A stretch of DNA of 64,000 bases, from contig NZ_JXJP01000002.1 of the NCBI RefSeq assembly GCF_000826645.1, positions 62,001 to 126,000 of the forward strand, given 5' to 3'. The position numbers and the translations under genes are program-made. This stretch comes from Psychroserpens mesophilus (lineage in GTDB: Bacteria > Bacteroidota > Bacteroidia > Flavobacteriales > Flavobacteriaceae). Positions 24,579-32,943 of the stretch are shown here, piece by piece; the first letter of the stretch is position 1; every line of letters begins with the position of its first letter. The notes under the pieces were generated by a model. That model was not told the DNA's origin. It made no database searches and saw nothing but the letters and a program-made list of their open reading frames with translations.

Positions 24579-25406
24579 ATGATAAAATCTGTAGCCATAC
24601 AAGGAGTAAAAGGATCATTTCATCACATTGTGTCACAGCAATATTTTGATAAAACGATTGCTGTTTCAGAATATCTAACATTCGATGGAGTGGTAGATAG
24701 CATTCTGAAAACTACCAATGATGCCGCTATTATGGCAATCGAAAATTCAATTGCTGGCTCTATCATTCCAAATTATGCGTTGATTGATACCTTTAATTTG
24801 CATATTGTAGGCGAACATTATTTAGATATTCAACATCATTTAATGGCATTGCCAGATCAAACCATTGACGATATAAAAGAAGTATATTCACATCCAATGG
24901 CCTTATTGCAGTGTAAAACGTTTTTCAAACAGTATCCACATATCAAATTAATTGAGGACAGAGATACAGCTGAAGTAGCACAACGCATCCAAACGCATCA
25001 ACTAAAACACGTAGCTGCAATTGCATCTCGATTGGCTTCCGAATTATTTGAACTCAAGATTCTGGCAGAAAGCATTCAAACCATAAAGCACAATGAAACA
25101 CGATTTTTTATTGTAAAGACTCAAAATTCTGAAATCCCAGAGGAAGCCATCAACAAAGCTTCCATAAAATTTGAATTAGACCATAAAAGAGGAAGTTTAG
25201 CGACTATTTTGAACGTATTAAGTGATTGTAAACTAAATTTAACAAAGATACAATCACTCCCTAAAATTGAAACACCTTGGAAATACGCTTTTTTTGTTGA
25301 TGTCACCTTTGACACATACAACGATTATAAAAAAGCGAAGTCCATTATGGAAATTATGGCTCAAGAGTTTAAAGTCCTGGGAGAATATAAAAATGCAAGA
25401 TTATGA
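24579..25406 (+). CDS. pheA: Prephenate dehydratase
   Basis: A 275-residue enzyme that converts prephenate to phenylpyruvate. The catalytic domain has VAIQGVKGSFHHIVSQQYFD, the conserved AIENSIAGSI, EHYLDIQHHLMALP, VYSHPMALLQC, and the signature HNETRFFIV. The C-terminal ACT domain (about 195-275) has SIKFELDHKRGSLATILNVL and LTKIQSLPKIETPWKYAFFVD, where phenylalanine would act as feedback inhibitor. The start at 24579 follows the terminator's T run; an upstream in-frame ATG at 24558 lies inside the terminator loop and is unlikely. It is the first enzyme gene after the attenuator; its stop overlaps the next start by 4 bp. Confidence 0.96.
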   Translation: MIKSVAIQGVKGSFHHIVSQQYFDKTIAVSEYLTFDGVVDSILKTTNDAAIMAIENSIAGSIIPNYALIDTFNLHIVGEHYLDIQHHLMALPDQTIDDIKEVYSHPMALLQCKTFFKQYPHIKLIEDRDTAEVAQRIQTHQLKHVAAIASRLASELFELKILAESIQTIKHNETRFFIVKTQNSEIPEEAINKASIKFELDHKRGSLATILNVLSDCKLNLTKIQSLPKIETPWKYAFFVDVTFDTYNDYKKAKSIMEIMAQEFKVLGEYKNARL

Positions 25407-26560
25407 TACCTATAGCGAATCGATTACAACATGTTGATGAATACTACTTTTCAAAAAAATTGAGAGAAGTTAACTTGCTCAAAGCTCAAGGTAAACCTAT
25501 CATTAATTTAGGCATTGGAAGTCCGGATTTAAATCCGCCTGAACGTGTTCTTAATGCTTTGGTAGAAACCTTCAACGAAGATGGAGCGCATAAATATCAA
25601 AGTTATCAAGGTCTTCCAGAATTGAGAGAAGCGATAACCGACTTTTACAAACGACATTTTAATGTGCCTTTAAGTCCGTTAACGGAAGTATTGCCACTCA
25701 TGGGAAGTAAAGAAGGAATCTTGCATATTTCTATGGCTTTTTTAAATGCAGGAGATGAAGTTCTTATTCCAAATCCTGGTTATCCAACGTATCAATCGGT
25801 TACTAATCTGGTTGGAGCAACACCAGTTTTATACGATTTAACTGAAGAACATAACTGGTTTCCAGATTTAATAGCTTTAGAGAAAAGAGGCGTGGACAAG
25901 GTAAAATTAATGTGGGTGAATTATCCTCACATGCCTACGGGAGCCACAGCAACTAATAAGTTATTTGAAGATTTAATCACTTTTGCTAAGCGTAATGATA
26001 TTTTAATAGTCAACGATAATCCGTATAGTTTTATTCTTAATAAATATCCAAGAAGTATTTTAAAATACAAAGATGCTAAAGAGGTGTGTTTAGAACTTAA
26101 TTCTTTAAGTAAAACCTTTAATATGGCAGGTTGGCGAGTAGGAATGCTCTTGGGAAAACCCGAATATATCAATGCGGTTTTACGTGTTAAAAGCAACATG
26201 GATTCTGGAATGTTTTTAGGAATTCAAAAAGGAGCTATTGAAGCATTGAATTGCTCAGATATGTGGTACGTTAGCCTCAATAGCGTTTACGAACAACGAC
26301 GACAAATTGTCTGGAAAATTGCTGATGCACTTAACTGTACTTACGATGAAAACGCAGCAGGATTGTTTGTCTGGTGTAAATTGCCAGATTACTTAGATGC
26401 TGAAGAGTATATCGATTTAATCCTTAAAGAACGATCTATATTTATTACACCAGGAACCATTTTTGGGTCTAATGGAAACCGATACATACGAATATCACTT
26501 TGCGCTTCTCAAGATGACCTTGAAGAAGCTTTAGCGAGATTAAAACCAAAGAATGAATAA
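25403..26560 (+). CDS. Class I/II aminotransferase of the Phe/Tyr operon
   Basis: A 385-residue PLP enzyme of fold type I, with GKPIINLGIGSPDLNPPERV, ALVETFNEDGAHKYQSYQGL, EVLIPNPGYPTYQSV, the Asn/Tyr motif IVNDNPYSFILN, the Lys in LNSLSKTFNMAGWRVGMLLG, and C-terminal NRYIRISLCASQDDLEEALARL with the substrate Arg. It overlaps pheA by 4 bp and tyrA by 8 bp, so all three are tightly coupled. Position between prephenate dehydratase and dehydrogenase suggests it transaminates phenylpyruvate and hydroxyphenylpyruvate to Phe and Tyr; this is inference from context. Confidence 0.92.
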   Translation: MIPIANRLQHVDEYYFSKKLREVNLLKAQGKPIINLGIGSPDLNPPERVLNALVETFNEDGAHKYQSYQGLPELREAITDFYKRHFNVPLSPLTEVLPLMGSKEGILHISMAFLNAGDEVLIPNPGYPTYQSVTNLVGATPVLYDLTEEHNWFPDLIALEKRGVDKVKLMWVNYPHMPTGATATNKLFEDLITFAKRNDILIVNDNPYSFILNKYPRSILKYKDAKEVCLELNSLSKTFNMAGWRVGMLLGKPEYINAVLRVKSNMDSGMFLGIQKGAIEALNCSDMWYVSLNSVYEQRRQIVWKIADALNCTYDENAAGLFVWCKLPDYLDAEEYIDLILKERSIFITPGTIFGSNGNRYIRISLCASQDDLEEALARLKPKNE

Positions 26561-27404
26561 GATATACATTATAGGCGTTGGTTTAATTGGAGGAAGTATG
26601 GCTTTAGATATAAAGTCTATTAATAAGCAGGCTAAAATCTTCGGAATAGATACCAATGCATCGCATTTAGACGAGGCTATAAAACTCAATATCATTGATG
26701 AAAAAGCCACGTACGATGATTTGGAAGCAGCAGATTTAGTCGTGTTGTCTATTCCTGTCGATAAGGCAGTTTCCGAATTGCCTAAAGTTCTTGACCGTAT
26801 TTCAGATACAACCTTGGTTATTGATGTAGGTTCTACAAAATACCCTGTTTGTAAAGCTATTGAACAACACGAAAAGCGTCGTAATTTTTTGGCAACACAT
26901 CCTATTGCTGGTACTGAATTTTCTGGACCGAAAGCAGCTATTCATAGCTTGTTTCAGAAGAAAACCAATATTATTTGTGAAGTTGAAAAAACAACATTTA
27001 AACTTCAGGAGAAAGCTTTGCAGTTATTTTCAGACTTAGGTATGCGTATCAGATATATGAATCCGGAAGCGCATGATAAACACATAGCTTATGTATCACA
27101 TTTGTCGCATATAAGTTCGTTTATGCTGGGAAAAACAGTGATTGAAAAAGAAAAAAACGAGCGCGATATTTTCGATATGGCAGGAAGTGGTTTTGAAAGT
27201 ACAGTTCGATTGGCAAAAAGTTCTCCTGTCATGTGGACGCCAATTTTCAAACAAAATAAAGATAATGTCATTGAAACACTTGATGAATATATCACCAATT
27301 TAAAACAATTTAAGGCGTTCATGGAAACTGATAATTTCGATGAGATTTTTAACGAAATGCAAAATACAAATCATATAAAGGACATATTAAACGGAATACA
27401 ATAA
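26553..27404 (+). CDS. tyrA: Prephenate dehydrogenase
   Basis: A 283-residue NAD(P)-dependent enzyme for the oxidative step towards tyrosine. It begins with the Rossmann motif IYIIGVGLIGGSMALDIK, then DLVVLSIPVDKAVSELP, VIDVGSTKYPVCKAI, the catalytic His region FLATHPIAGTEFSGPKAA, and DKHIAYVSHLSHISSFML with the second conserved His. There is no ACT or chorismate mutase domain, so it is monofunctional; feedback is instead supplied by operon attenuation and probably by the DAHP synthase. It overlaps the upstream aminotransferase by 8 bp. A palindromic repeat occupies the gap to the next gene. Confidence 0.95.
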   Translation: MNKIYIIGVGLIGGSMALDIKSINKQAKIFGIDTNASHLDEAIKLNIIDEKATYDDLEAADLVVLSIPVDKAVSELPKVLDRISDTTLVIDVGSTKYPVCKAIEQHEKRRNFLATHPIAGTEFSGPKAAIHSLFQKKTNIICEVEKTTFKLQEKALQLFSDLGMRIRYMNPEAHDKHIAYVSHLSHISSFMLGKTVIEKEKNERDIFDMAGSGFESTVRLAKSSPVMWTPIFKQNKDNVIETLDEYITNLKQFKAFMETDNFDEIFNEMQNTNHIKDILNGIQ

Positions 27405-27414
27405 AAAAAATGCA

Positions 27415-27462
27415 AGGTCTAAGATTGTCTCACTGAGCGTAGTCGAAGTGCAATCAAGACCT
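27415..27462 (+). repeat. Dispersed hairpin repeat, family 2, in the aromatic operon
   Basis: A long stem AGGTCT-GATTG / CAATC-AGACCT encloses CACT / AGTG and the core GAGCGTAGTCGA. The same core with other stems occurs at 63231-63252 (ATTCC / GGAAT) and, inverted, at 19053-19072 (CGTT / AACG). It lies between tyrA and the DAHP synthase gene without an obvious T tract on the plus strand. Confidence 0.8.
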
Positions 27463-27477
27463 AATTAAAAACTTACT

Positions 27478-28560
27478 ATGGAAAATAAAAAAGAAATGAG
27501 AACATGGTTAGATGATTTAAATTTAAGTCATCCTCTGGTCATCGCTGGACCATGTAGTGCTGAAACCGAAGAACAAGTGTTGAACATAGCACATGAGCTA
27601 AAAGATACCGATGTAAATTATTACAGAGCTGGTATTTGGAAGCCTAGAACGCGTCCGGGAAACTTTGAAGGCGTTGGCGCTTTAGGTTTAAAATGGTTGC
27701 AGAAAGTAAAAGAAGAAACTGGATTAAAAACGGCAACCGAAGTCGCGAATAGAAATCATGTTGAACTTGCTCTGGCACATGACATCGATTTATTATGGAT
27801 TGGTGCTCGTTCTACTGTGAGTCCGTTTATTGTACAAGAAATTGCCGATGCCTTAAAAGGAACCGATAAAATTGTATTGGTGAAAAATCCAGTAAATCCC
27901 GATTTGCCTTTGTGGTTAGGCGCTGTAGAGCGTTTAGCGTCTGCTAACATTAAAAACTTAGGCGCAATTCACAGAGGGTTTTCTACCTATGAAAAATCGA
28001 AATACCGTAACAATCCAGAATGGCAAATTGCTATTGAGTTACAAACGAGATTTCCAGATTTACCACTAATTAACGATCCATCTCATATTACTGGGAAGCG
28101 TGATATGATTTTTGATGTTTCGCAAACAGCATTAGACCTTAATTTTGATGGACTGATGATTGAAACACACACAACTCCAGATAAAGCATGGAGTGATGCT
28201 GCTCAGCAGGTAACACCTCAAAATCTGGTACAAATCATGACCGATTTGAGAATTAGAAAGGAAACAGATCCTGAAGCTGAATATAATACGCAGCTTAATA
28301 ACTTAAGGGCTCAAATTGATGTTGTCGATAACCAGCTGATCGAACTTTTAGGAAAGCGAATGAAAGTTGCCGATGGCATTGGTCAGCTTAAAAAACAAAA
28401 GAATGTTGCTGTTTTACAAAGTAAACGCTGGAATGAAATTTTAGGTAAAATGGTTCTTGAAGGCAATGACAAAGGACTAAGCGAAGAGTTTATTTTGCGC
28501 TTGTTTAAAGCGATTCATCAAGAATCTATTAATCATCAGGAGAAAATTATTAATAACTAA
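27478..28560 (+). CDS. DAHP synthase fused to AroQ-type chorismate mutase
   Basis: A 360-residue bifunctional enzyme. Residues about 1-260 are a DAHP synthase of the KDO8P-synthase-like (I-beta) type: LVIAGPCSAETEEQVLNIA, YYRAGIWKPRTRPGNFEGVG, LWIGARSTVSPFIVQEIA, LIVLVKNP-like IVLVKNPVNPDLPLW, GAIHRGFSTYEKSKYRN, PLINDPSHITGKRDMI. Residues about 275-355 are a chorismate mutase helix bundle: LRAQIDVVDNQLIELLGKRM, VADGIGQLKKQKNVAVLQSK. It supplies both the first step of the shikimate route and chorismate to prephenate. It is the last gene of the attenuated operon and ends at a strong terminator. Confidence 0.95.
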   Translation: MENKKEMRTWLDDLNLSHPLVIAGPCSAETEEQVLNIAHELKDTDVNYYRAGIWKPRTRPGNFEGVGALGLKWLQKVKEETGLKTATEVANRNHVELALAHDIDLLWIGARSTVSPFIVQEIADALKGTDKIVLVKNPVNPDLPLWLGAVERLASANIKNLGAIHRGFSTYEKSKYRNNPEWQIAIELQTRFPDLPLINDPSHITGKRDMIFDVSQTALDLNFDGLMIETHTTPDKAWSDAAQQVTPQNLVQIMTDLRIRKETDPEAEYNTQLNNLRAQIDVVDNQLIELLGKRMKVADGIGQLKKQKNVAVLQSKRWNEILGKMVLEGNDKGLSEEFILRLFKAIHQESINHQEKIINN

Positions 28561-28567
28561 CCTCATA

Positions 28568-28599
28568 AAACAAAGCCTCGTTAATTCGAGGCTTTGTTT
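28568..28599 (+). terminator. Bidirectional terminator after the aromatic operon
   Basis: AAACAAAGCCTCG / CGAGGCTTTGTTT with loop TTAATT lies between the convergent ends of the DAHP synthase gene and the 28602 gene and can serve both. Confidence 0.85.
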
Positions 28600-28601
28600 A
28601 T

Positions 28602-29054
28602 CTATTGCTTGTTTCGTTTAAAAATAAAACGTGTTATAAAAATACCTTGACCATCATCGGTACCACTATCACTTTCTACAGCACTTGTTACAAATGCTAA
28701 TTCCCAGCCTTCTTCAATCATCGTGTTTATTTTTGATGACAAAACAGCATCATTTGCAGCAATATTTTGAAAACGAATACCTCCCAAATTATAAAAATTC
28801 AACAATTTTGTCTCTTCAAAATCTTTGACTCTAATATCACCTCGCTTCGATTTATTTCTCGAATTGTCGTCTTCGGTTTGTTCTGAAGTGAAATCTTTAT
28901 AATCTCTGTCTTCATTAGCTGAAATAAGTCTGGAACGACCCAATCCATTTGGTACAATAGATTCTACACTTGTAATAATTTTATACTCTACCTGAGCATA
29001 GAAATCGGCTAAACTGAGTAAACCAATAGCTAAAAACAGTATTATTTTTTTCAT
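28602..29054 (-). CDS. Exported DUF4177-like small protein
   Basis: A 150-residue protein with signal peptide MKKIILFLAIGLLSLADFYA. The segments VEYKIITSVES and INTMIEEGWELAFVTSAVES, followed by ITRFIFKR, resemble the DUF4177 pattern (a strand, then LN-EGWELV, then a final strand), but with a long acidic/basic insert (about residues 40-85). Function unknown; probably periplasmic. It is a single gene, convergent with the aromatic operon and divergent from the 29212 gene. Confidence 0.72.
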   Translation of the reverse strand: MKKIILFLAIGLLSLADFYAQVEYKIITSVESIVPNGLGRSRLISANEDRDYKDFTSEQTEDDNSRNKSKRGDIRVKDFEETKLLNFYNLGGIRFQNIAANDAVLSSKINTMIEEGWELAFVTSAVESDSGTDDGQGIFITRFIFKRNKQ

Positions 29055-29211
29055 GTTAATTATGTTAATAATGATTTCACTAAGATAATCTTTATCCTTA
29101 AGCTTTTAAAATTGTGGTGACTAATAGACCCTAAAATTTGAAAAGTAAATTAAAAGTCTATTTTTGTTGCCGAAAGCGTTTTCTTTCAATCAACAACAAC
29201 AACAAGATTTT

Positions 29212-30855
29212 ATGATTAAAAAAACAATGTGCCTGTTAATGATGCTTGGTCTCTCAGTAATAGTGAATGCACAAAACATCGGACCAATTTCAATTACTCA
29301 TGGAGAGGAAATTGAAGCAGATAAAGAAAAAATTGTCAGAATTGCTGGTGAAGCCAACGGTAAAATTTACACTTTAGCAACGGCAAAGAAAAACTTCTAC
29401 ATCAAAGTATTTAATTCTGATGACATGTCTTTGATTTCAACCAATGAAATTGAGATGGACGATTTTAAAGATAAAGAACCAGAGTTCGAAGAAATCGCTG
29501 TATTAGATGGTAAAATGTTTATCCTTGGTAGTGTTTATGATAAAAAGGCTAAAGAAGCTAATTTGTTAGCTGTTGAAATTTCTGAAGATGGAAAACTCAC
29601 CACAAACGCTAAGAAGTTATTTACAACCAAAGTGACCAAAAATCGGGAGCGAGGTGCTTTTTACATTAAAGAATCACCAGGTCTTGACCGACTTCTAATT
29701 TTACATGCAGCCTTATTTGATAAGGAAGAAGTAATTCAGTATGAAGTGAAACTCATCAATAATAATCTTGATATTATGATGAGTCATATTGAGAAAGTTC
29801 CATTTAACGATAGAAAAGATTTAGAGTTTGATATTGCAGATTTTGATGTCAATTTTAATGATGATGTTTTTATTGTTATTAATGAGAGCTATAGAGACAG
29901 AAAAGCCAAAACGAATCATGAGAAATTTCAATTACATACGTTTAAATCGGCTAACGGTTTCGAAAAAGAAGTCGTAGATATCGCATTTACTGATAAAGAA
30001 ATTATTAATTGTGAAATGTTAGCTGATGAAAACGGTAAAGTGCGATTAGTTGGTTTTTACTCTAGTGTTAGAGACAATGGAAAGGCTAATAAAGAACTGA
30101 AAGGTGTTTATGCTTCTGTAGTTGATGTTAATTCTAAACGTGTAGACCAGTTAAAATTTAATGAGTTTGATTATGATACTAAAGTGAAATTACTTGGTGA
30201 ACGTCGAGCTAAAAGAGGAAAAGATGTCAAACCACTTTATATTACACACAGTTTGGTTCAGAAAAGTGATGGTGGAGTTATACTGCTTTCAGAATATCAA
30301 TTGATAATCGTCGGAAGAAGTTCGGGTATTGGTCCATTGCAAATTACACCTATAACACATATTAACAATGAAATTATCGTAACCTCAATTAATGCTAATG
30401 GTTCTGTTGATTGGGCAAATGTAATTCCTAAAAAACAAAAAGCAGCCTATTCTTCGTTAGCAATAGGATTTGCAGCCTTTGCAGGAAATTCAAATTTTAC
30501 GGTGAGTGCAGGTGTAAGTGTGCCCATTGGAGTTTTAGGAAAAGGACCTGAATATTTAAGCGCAATGCCAATTTATGAAAACGGACAATTGACTGTTTTA
30601 TTTAACGACAACACTAAAAATTACGGTGTAACAGATATTGAAGAAATAAAATGGTTAGGAAATTATAATAAAGCTGTTCCTGCTGCAATTATGTTTGATA
30701 GTAATGGTGAAATGACACGTGTTGATCAGGAAGATGTAGAAAAACAGCAATTGGTGTTAAGACCAAGAGTACATTTCAGAAGTTCACCTACAGAATATAT
30801 TATTTATTCATCTAGAAAGTCTGAAGACAAACTAGGTCGAATGAAAATGAACTAG
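29212..30855 (+). CDS. Exported protein of unknown function
   Basis: A 547-residue protein. The ATG at 29212 gives a clear signal peptide (MIKKTMCLLMMLGLSVIVNA); a longer frame from a TTG would add Gln-rich residues before it and is unlikely. The mature protein has recurrent beta motifs reminiscent of a propeller (GEANGKIYTLATAKKNFYIK, IAVLDGKMFILGSVYDKKAK, MLADENGKVRLVGFYSSVRD) and a Lys-rich middle. I do not recognise the family beyond its resemblance to hypothetical proteins of Flavobacteriaceae. A strong terminator follows. It stands alone between the 28602 gene and rsgA. Confidence 0.72.
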   Translation: MIKKTMCLLMMLGLSVIVNAQNIGPISITHGEEIEADKEKIVRIAGEANGKIYTLATAKKNFYIKVFNSDDMSLISTNEIEMDDFKDKEPEFEEIAVLDGKMFILGSVYDKKAKEANLLAVEISEDGKLTTNAKKLFTTKVTKNRERGAFYIKESPGLDRLLILHAALFDKEEVIQYEVKLINNNLDIMMSHIEKVPFNDRKDLEFDIADFDVNFNDDVFIVINESYRDRKAKTNHEKFQLHTFKSANGFEKEVVDIAFTDKEIINCEMLADENGKVRLVGFYSSVRDNGKANKELKGVYASVVDVNSKRVDQLKFNEFDYDTKVKLLGERRAKRGKDVKPLYITHSLVQKSDGGVILLSEYQLIIVGRSSGIGPLQITPITHINNEIIVTSINANGSVDWANVIPKKQKAAYSSLAIGFAAFAGNSNFTVSAGVSVPIGVLGKGPEYLSAMPIYENGQLTVLFNDNTKNYGVTDIEEIKWLGNYNKAVPAAIMFDSNGEMTRVDQEDVEKQQLVLRPRVHFRSSPTEYIIYSSRKSEDKLGRMKMN

Positions 30856-30873
30856 TATAAAATTAATAATCGT

Positions 30874-30904
30874 TAAAAGACCGTCAAGCTGACGGTCTTT
30901 TTTT
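30874..30904 (+). terminator. Terminator before rsgA
   Basis: AAAAGACCGTC / GACGGTCTTTT with loop AAGCT and a T run, 19 bp after the stop of the 29212 gene. Confidence 0.9.
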
Positions 30905-30941
30905 ATTGGTAAATGCTATAATAATTAGCATCTTTGTTATA

Positions 30942-31889
30942 ATGACAGGAATCGTTTATAAATCTACAGGAAGCTGGTACACCGTTAAGACAAATCTTGG
31001 TGCTGTATATCAATGTCGAATTAAGGGAAAATTCAGATTAAAAGGAATCAAAAGTACTAATCCTATTGCTGTTGGTGATGTGGTCGATTTTGAATTGGAA
31101 ACAAAAAATGATACCACGACAGGTGTAATTAATTCCATTCACGATCGTAAAAATTACATCGTACGTAAATCGGTGAATTTATCTAAGCAAACACATATCA
31201 TTGCCTCAAATATAGATCAGGTTTTTTTACTCGTTACAATAGATAATCCACCAACATTTACCACGTTTATAGATCGTTTTTTAGTCACAGCCGAAGCGTA
31301 TTCTATTAAAACGATTCTGCTTTTCAATAAAATTGACACCTATAATGAAACGACTTTAGATGAAGTGCGATACTTAGCACATATTTATAGAAAAATTGGT
31401 TATGAATGTATCGGAATTTCAGCAGAAACAGGAAAAAATGTCGATAAGGTAAAAGCACTCATGGTCGATAAAGTAAGTATGTTTGCTGGTCATTCTGGAG
31501 TTGGAAAATCTACTTTGGTAAATGCTATTGAACCAGAGTTAGATTTAAAGACTAAAGCCATATCTACACAACATAGTCAAGGTCAACATACCACAACATT
31601 TGCAGAAATGTTTGACTTAAGTTTTGGAGCAAAAATTATTGATACACCTGGTATTAAAGGTTTTGGAATAGTTGATATGGATAAAGAAGAAGTAGGTGAT
31701 TACTTTCCTGAATTTTTTGAACTAAAGCAAGAGTGTAAATTCAATAATTGTTTGCATAAAGAAGAGCCTAAATGTGCCGTAAAAGAAGCTCTGGAAAGGG
31801 ATGACGTGTCATTTTCGAGATATAGAAGCTACCTTCAAATTTTGGAAGGTGAAGATGAACATTACAGAACTGATAATTGGGACGAATAA
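30942..31889 (+). CDS. rsgA: Ribosome small-subunit-dependent GTPase RsgA
   Basis: A 315-residue circularly permuted GTPase that acts late in 30S subunit assembly. An N-terminal OB fold (about 1-65: GIVYKSTGSWYTVKT, YQCRIKGKFRLKG) is followed by G4 (LLFNKIDTY), G5, then G1 (FAGHSGVGKSTLVNAIEP), G2/G3 (IIDTPGIKGFG), in the permuted order. The zinc finger is CKFNNCLHKEEPKCAVKEAL with ligands Cys-Cys-His-Cys. The start at 30942 is preferred because an upstream in-frame start lies immediately behind the terminator and adds a non-homologous hydrophobic stretch. It heads a plus-strand series of closely spaced genes that runs to aroA. Confidence 0.96.
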   Translation: MTGIVYKSTGSWYTVKTNLGAVYQCRIKGKFRLKGIKSTNPIAVGDVVDFELETKNDTTTGVINSIHDRKNYIVRKSVNLSKQTHIIASNIDQVFLLVTIDNPPTFTTFIDRFLVTAEAYSIKTILLFNKIDTYNETTLDEVRYLAHIYRKIGYECIGISAETGKNVDKVKALMVDKVSMFAGHSGVGKSTLVNAIEPELDLKTKAISTQHSQGQHTTTFAEMFDLSFGAKIIDTPGIKGFGIVDMDKEEVGDYFPEFFELKQECKFNNCLHKEEPKCAVKEALERDDVSFSRYRSYLQILEGEDEHYRTDNWDE

Positions 31890-31907
31890 TCTAAATAAGT
31901 TCAAACT

Positions 31908-32360
31908 ATGAAAGCAGTCATTCAAAGAGTAACAAGAGCTAGTGTCACTGTAGATGCAGAAATTCTTGCTGTCATTTCAAATGGTTTGCTAATTCTTTTA
32001 GGTATCGAAGAGGAAGATACTCATGACGATATTACTTGGCTTTCAAGTAAAATAGCAAATCTTCGGATCTTTTCTGATGATAATGATGTTATGAATGTCT
32101 CTTTAAAAGACTCAAAAGGTGATGCAATCGTTGTTAGTCAGTTTACACTTCATGCCAGCACCAAAAAAGGAAACAGACCTAGTTACATCAAAGCAGCAAA
32201 GCCAGAAACTGCAATTCCATTGTATGAAGCATTTGTCAAGCAATTGGAATTAGACTTAGGCAAACAGGTTAGAACAGGACGCTTTGGAGCAGATATGAAA
32301 GTTGAACTTTTAAATGATGGTCCTGTAACTATCATTATTGATACCAAAAACAAAGTTTAA
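31908..32360 (+). CDS. dtd: D-aminoacyl-tRNA deacylase
   Basis: A 150-residue enzyme that removes mischarged D-amino acids (and Gly) from tRNA. Family signatures are all present: MKAVIQRVTRASVTVD at the N-terminus, ISNGLLILLGIEEEDT, LSSKIANLRIFSDDNDVMN, the SQFT motif in VVSQFTLHASTKKGNRPSY, and the GP motif in LNDGPVTIIID. Length is exactly typical. It follows rsgA by 18 bp, and its stop overlaps the next ATG by one base, so it is in the same operon. Confidence 0.97.
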   Translation: MKAVIQRVTRASVTVDAEILAVISNGLLILLGIEEEDTHDDITWLSSKIANLRIFSDDNDVMNVSLKDSKGDAIVVSQFTLHASTKKGNRPSYIKAAKPETAIPLYEAFVKQLELDLGKQVRTGRFGADMKVELLNDGPVTIIIDTKNKV

Positions 32361-32878
32361 TGGCTTCACTTTTTGGTCATGGTATTTTGGCTTATACGAT
32401 TTCTAAAGTTATAGATCAGAAAGATTTAAAACGTTTAACTTTACTGGCTATAGTGTCGTCAATTCTCCCAGATGCAGATGTCATGGCGTTTAGTTTTGGG
32501 ATTCCGTATGAGCATATGCTAGGTCATCGAGGTTTTACGCATTCTATTGTTTTTGCTTTGCTTTGGTCATTAATGTTAACGGTTATATTTTCAAAGACTA
32601 GAAAAATTATCTTTTTTAGCGTTTTATTCTTGTCAACAATATCTCACGGAATTTTAGACGCCATGACTTCAGGCGGTAAAGGTGTTGGTTTTTTTATTCC
32701 TTTTACAGATGCTCGCTATTTTTTTTCTTTCAGAGAAATTAAAGTGTCTCCAATTGGTATTGAAAAATTCTTTTCCGAATGGGGAAAACAAGTCTTGTTG
32801 AGTGAAATGACCTATATTTTGCTGCCTTGTTTAGTTGTGTTGATAGTGGTTTTTTTGACAAAATCATATAGAAAATAG
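32360..32878 (+). CDS. Membrane-bound metal-dependent hydrolase (YdjM/LexA-regulated type)
   Basis: A 172-residue integral membrane protein with about four hydrophobic segments. The family's metal-binding motifs are visible: SLFGHGILAYTISKVID, SSILPDADVMAF, YEHMLGHRGFTHSIVFALL (His-rich), and STISHGILDAMTSGG. The Asp/His pattern suggests a membrane hydrolase; the substrate is unknown. Its start overlaps the dtd stop by one base (TAATG), so it is translationally coupled to dtd. Confidence 0.85.
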   Translation: MASLFGHGILAYTISKVIDQKDLKRLTLLAIVSSILPDADVMAFSFGIPYEHMLGHRGFTHSIVFALLWSLMLTVIFSKTRKIIFFSVLFLSTISHGILDAMTSGGKGVGFFIPFTDARYFFSFREIKVSPIGIEKFFSEWGKQVLLSEMTYILLPCLVVLIVVFLTKSYRK

Positions 32879-32943
32879 TCTTAAAGTTTTGTTCTCAAAT
32901 ATAATTTTCTTTCTTTTGGTTTAAGAATTTATTAACAGTTTGC

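Noticed and set aside
27405-27477. Hairpin after tyrA as a terminator
   Set aside because: The stem is long but has no T tract on the plus strand, and the core matches the dispersed repeat family.
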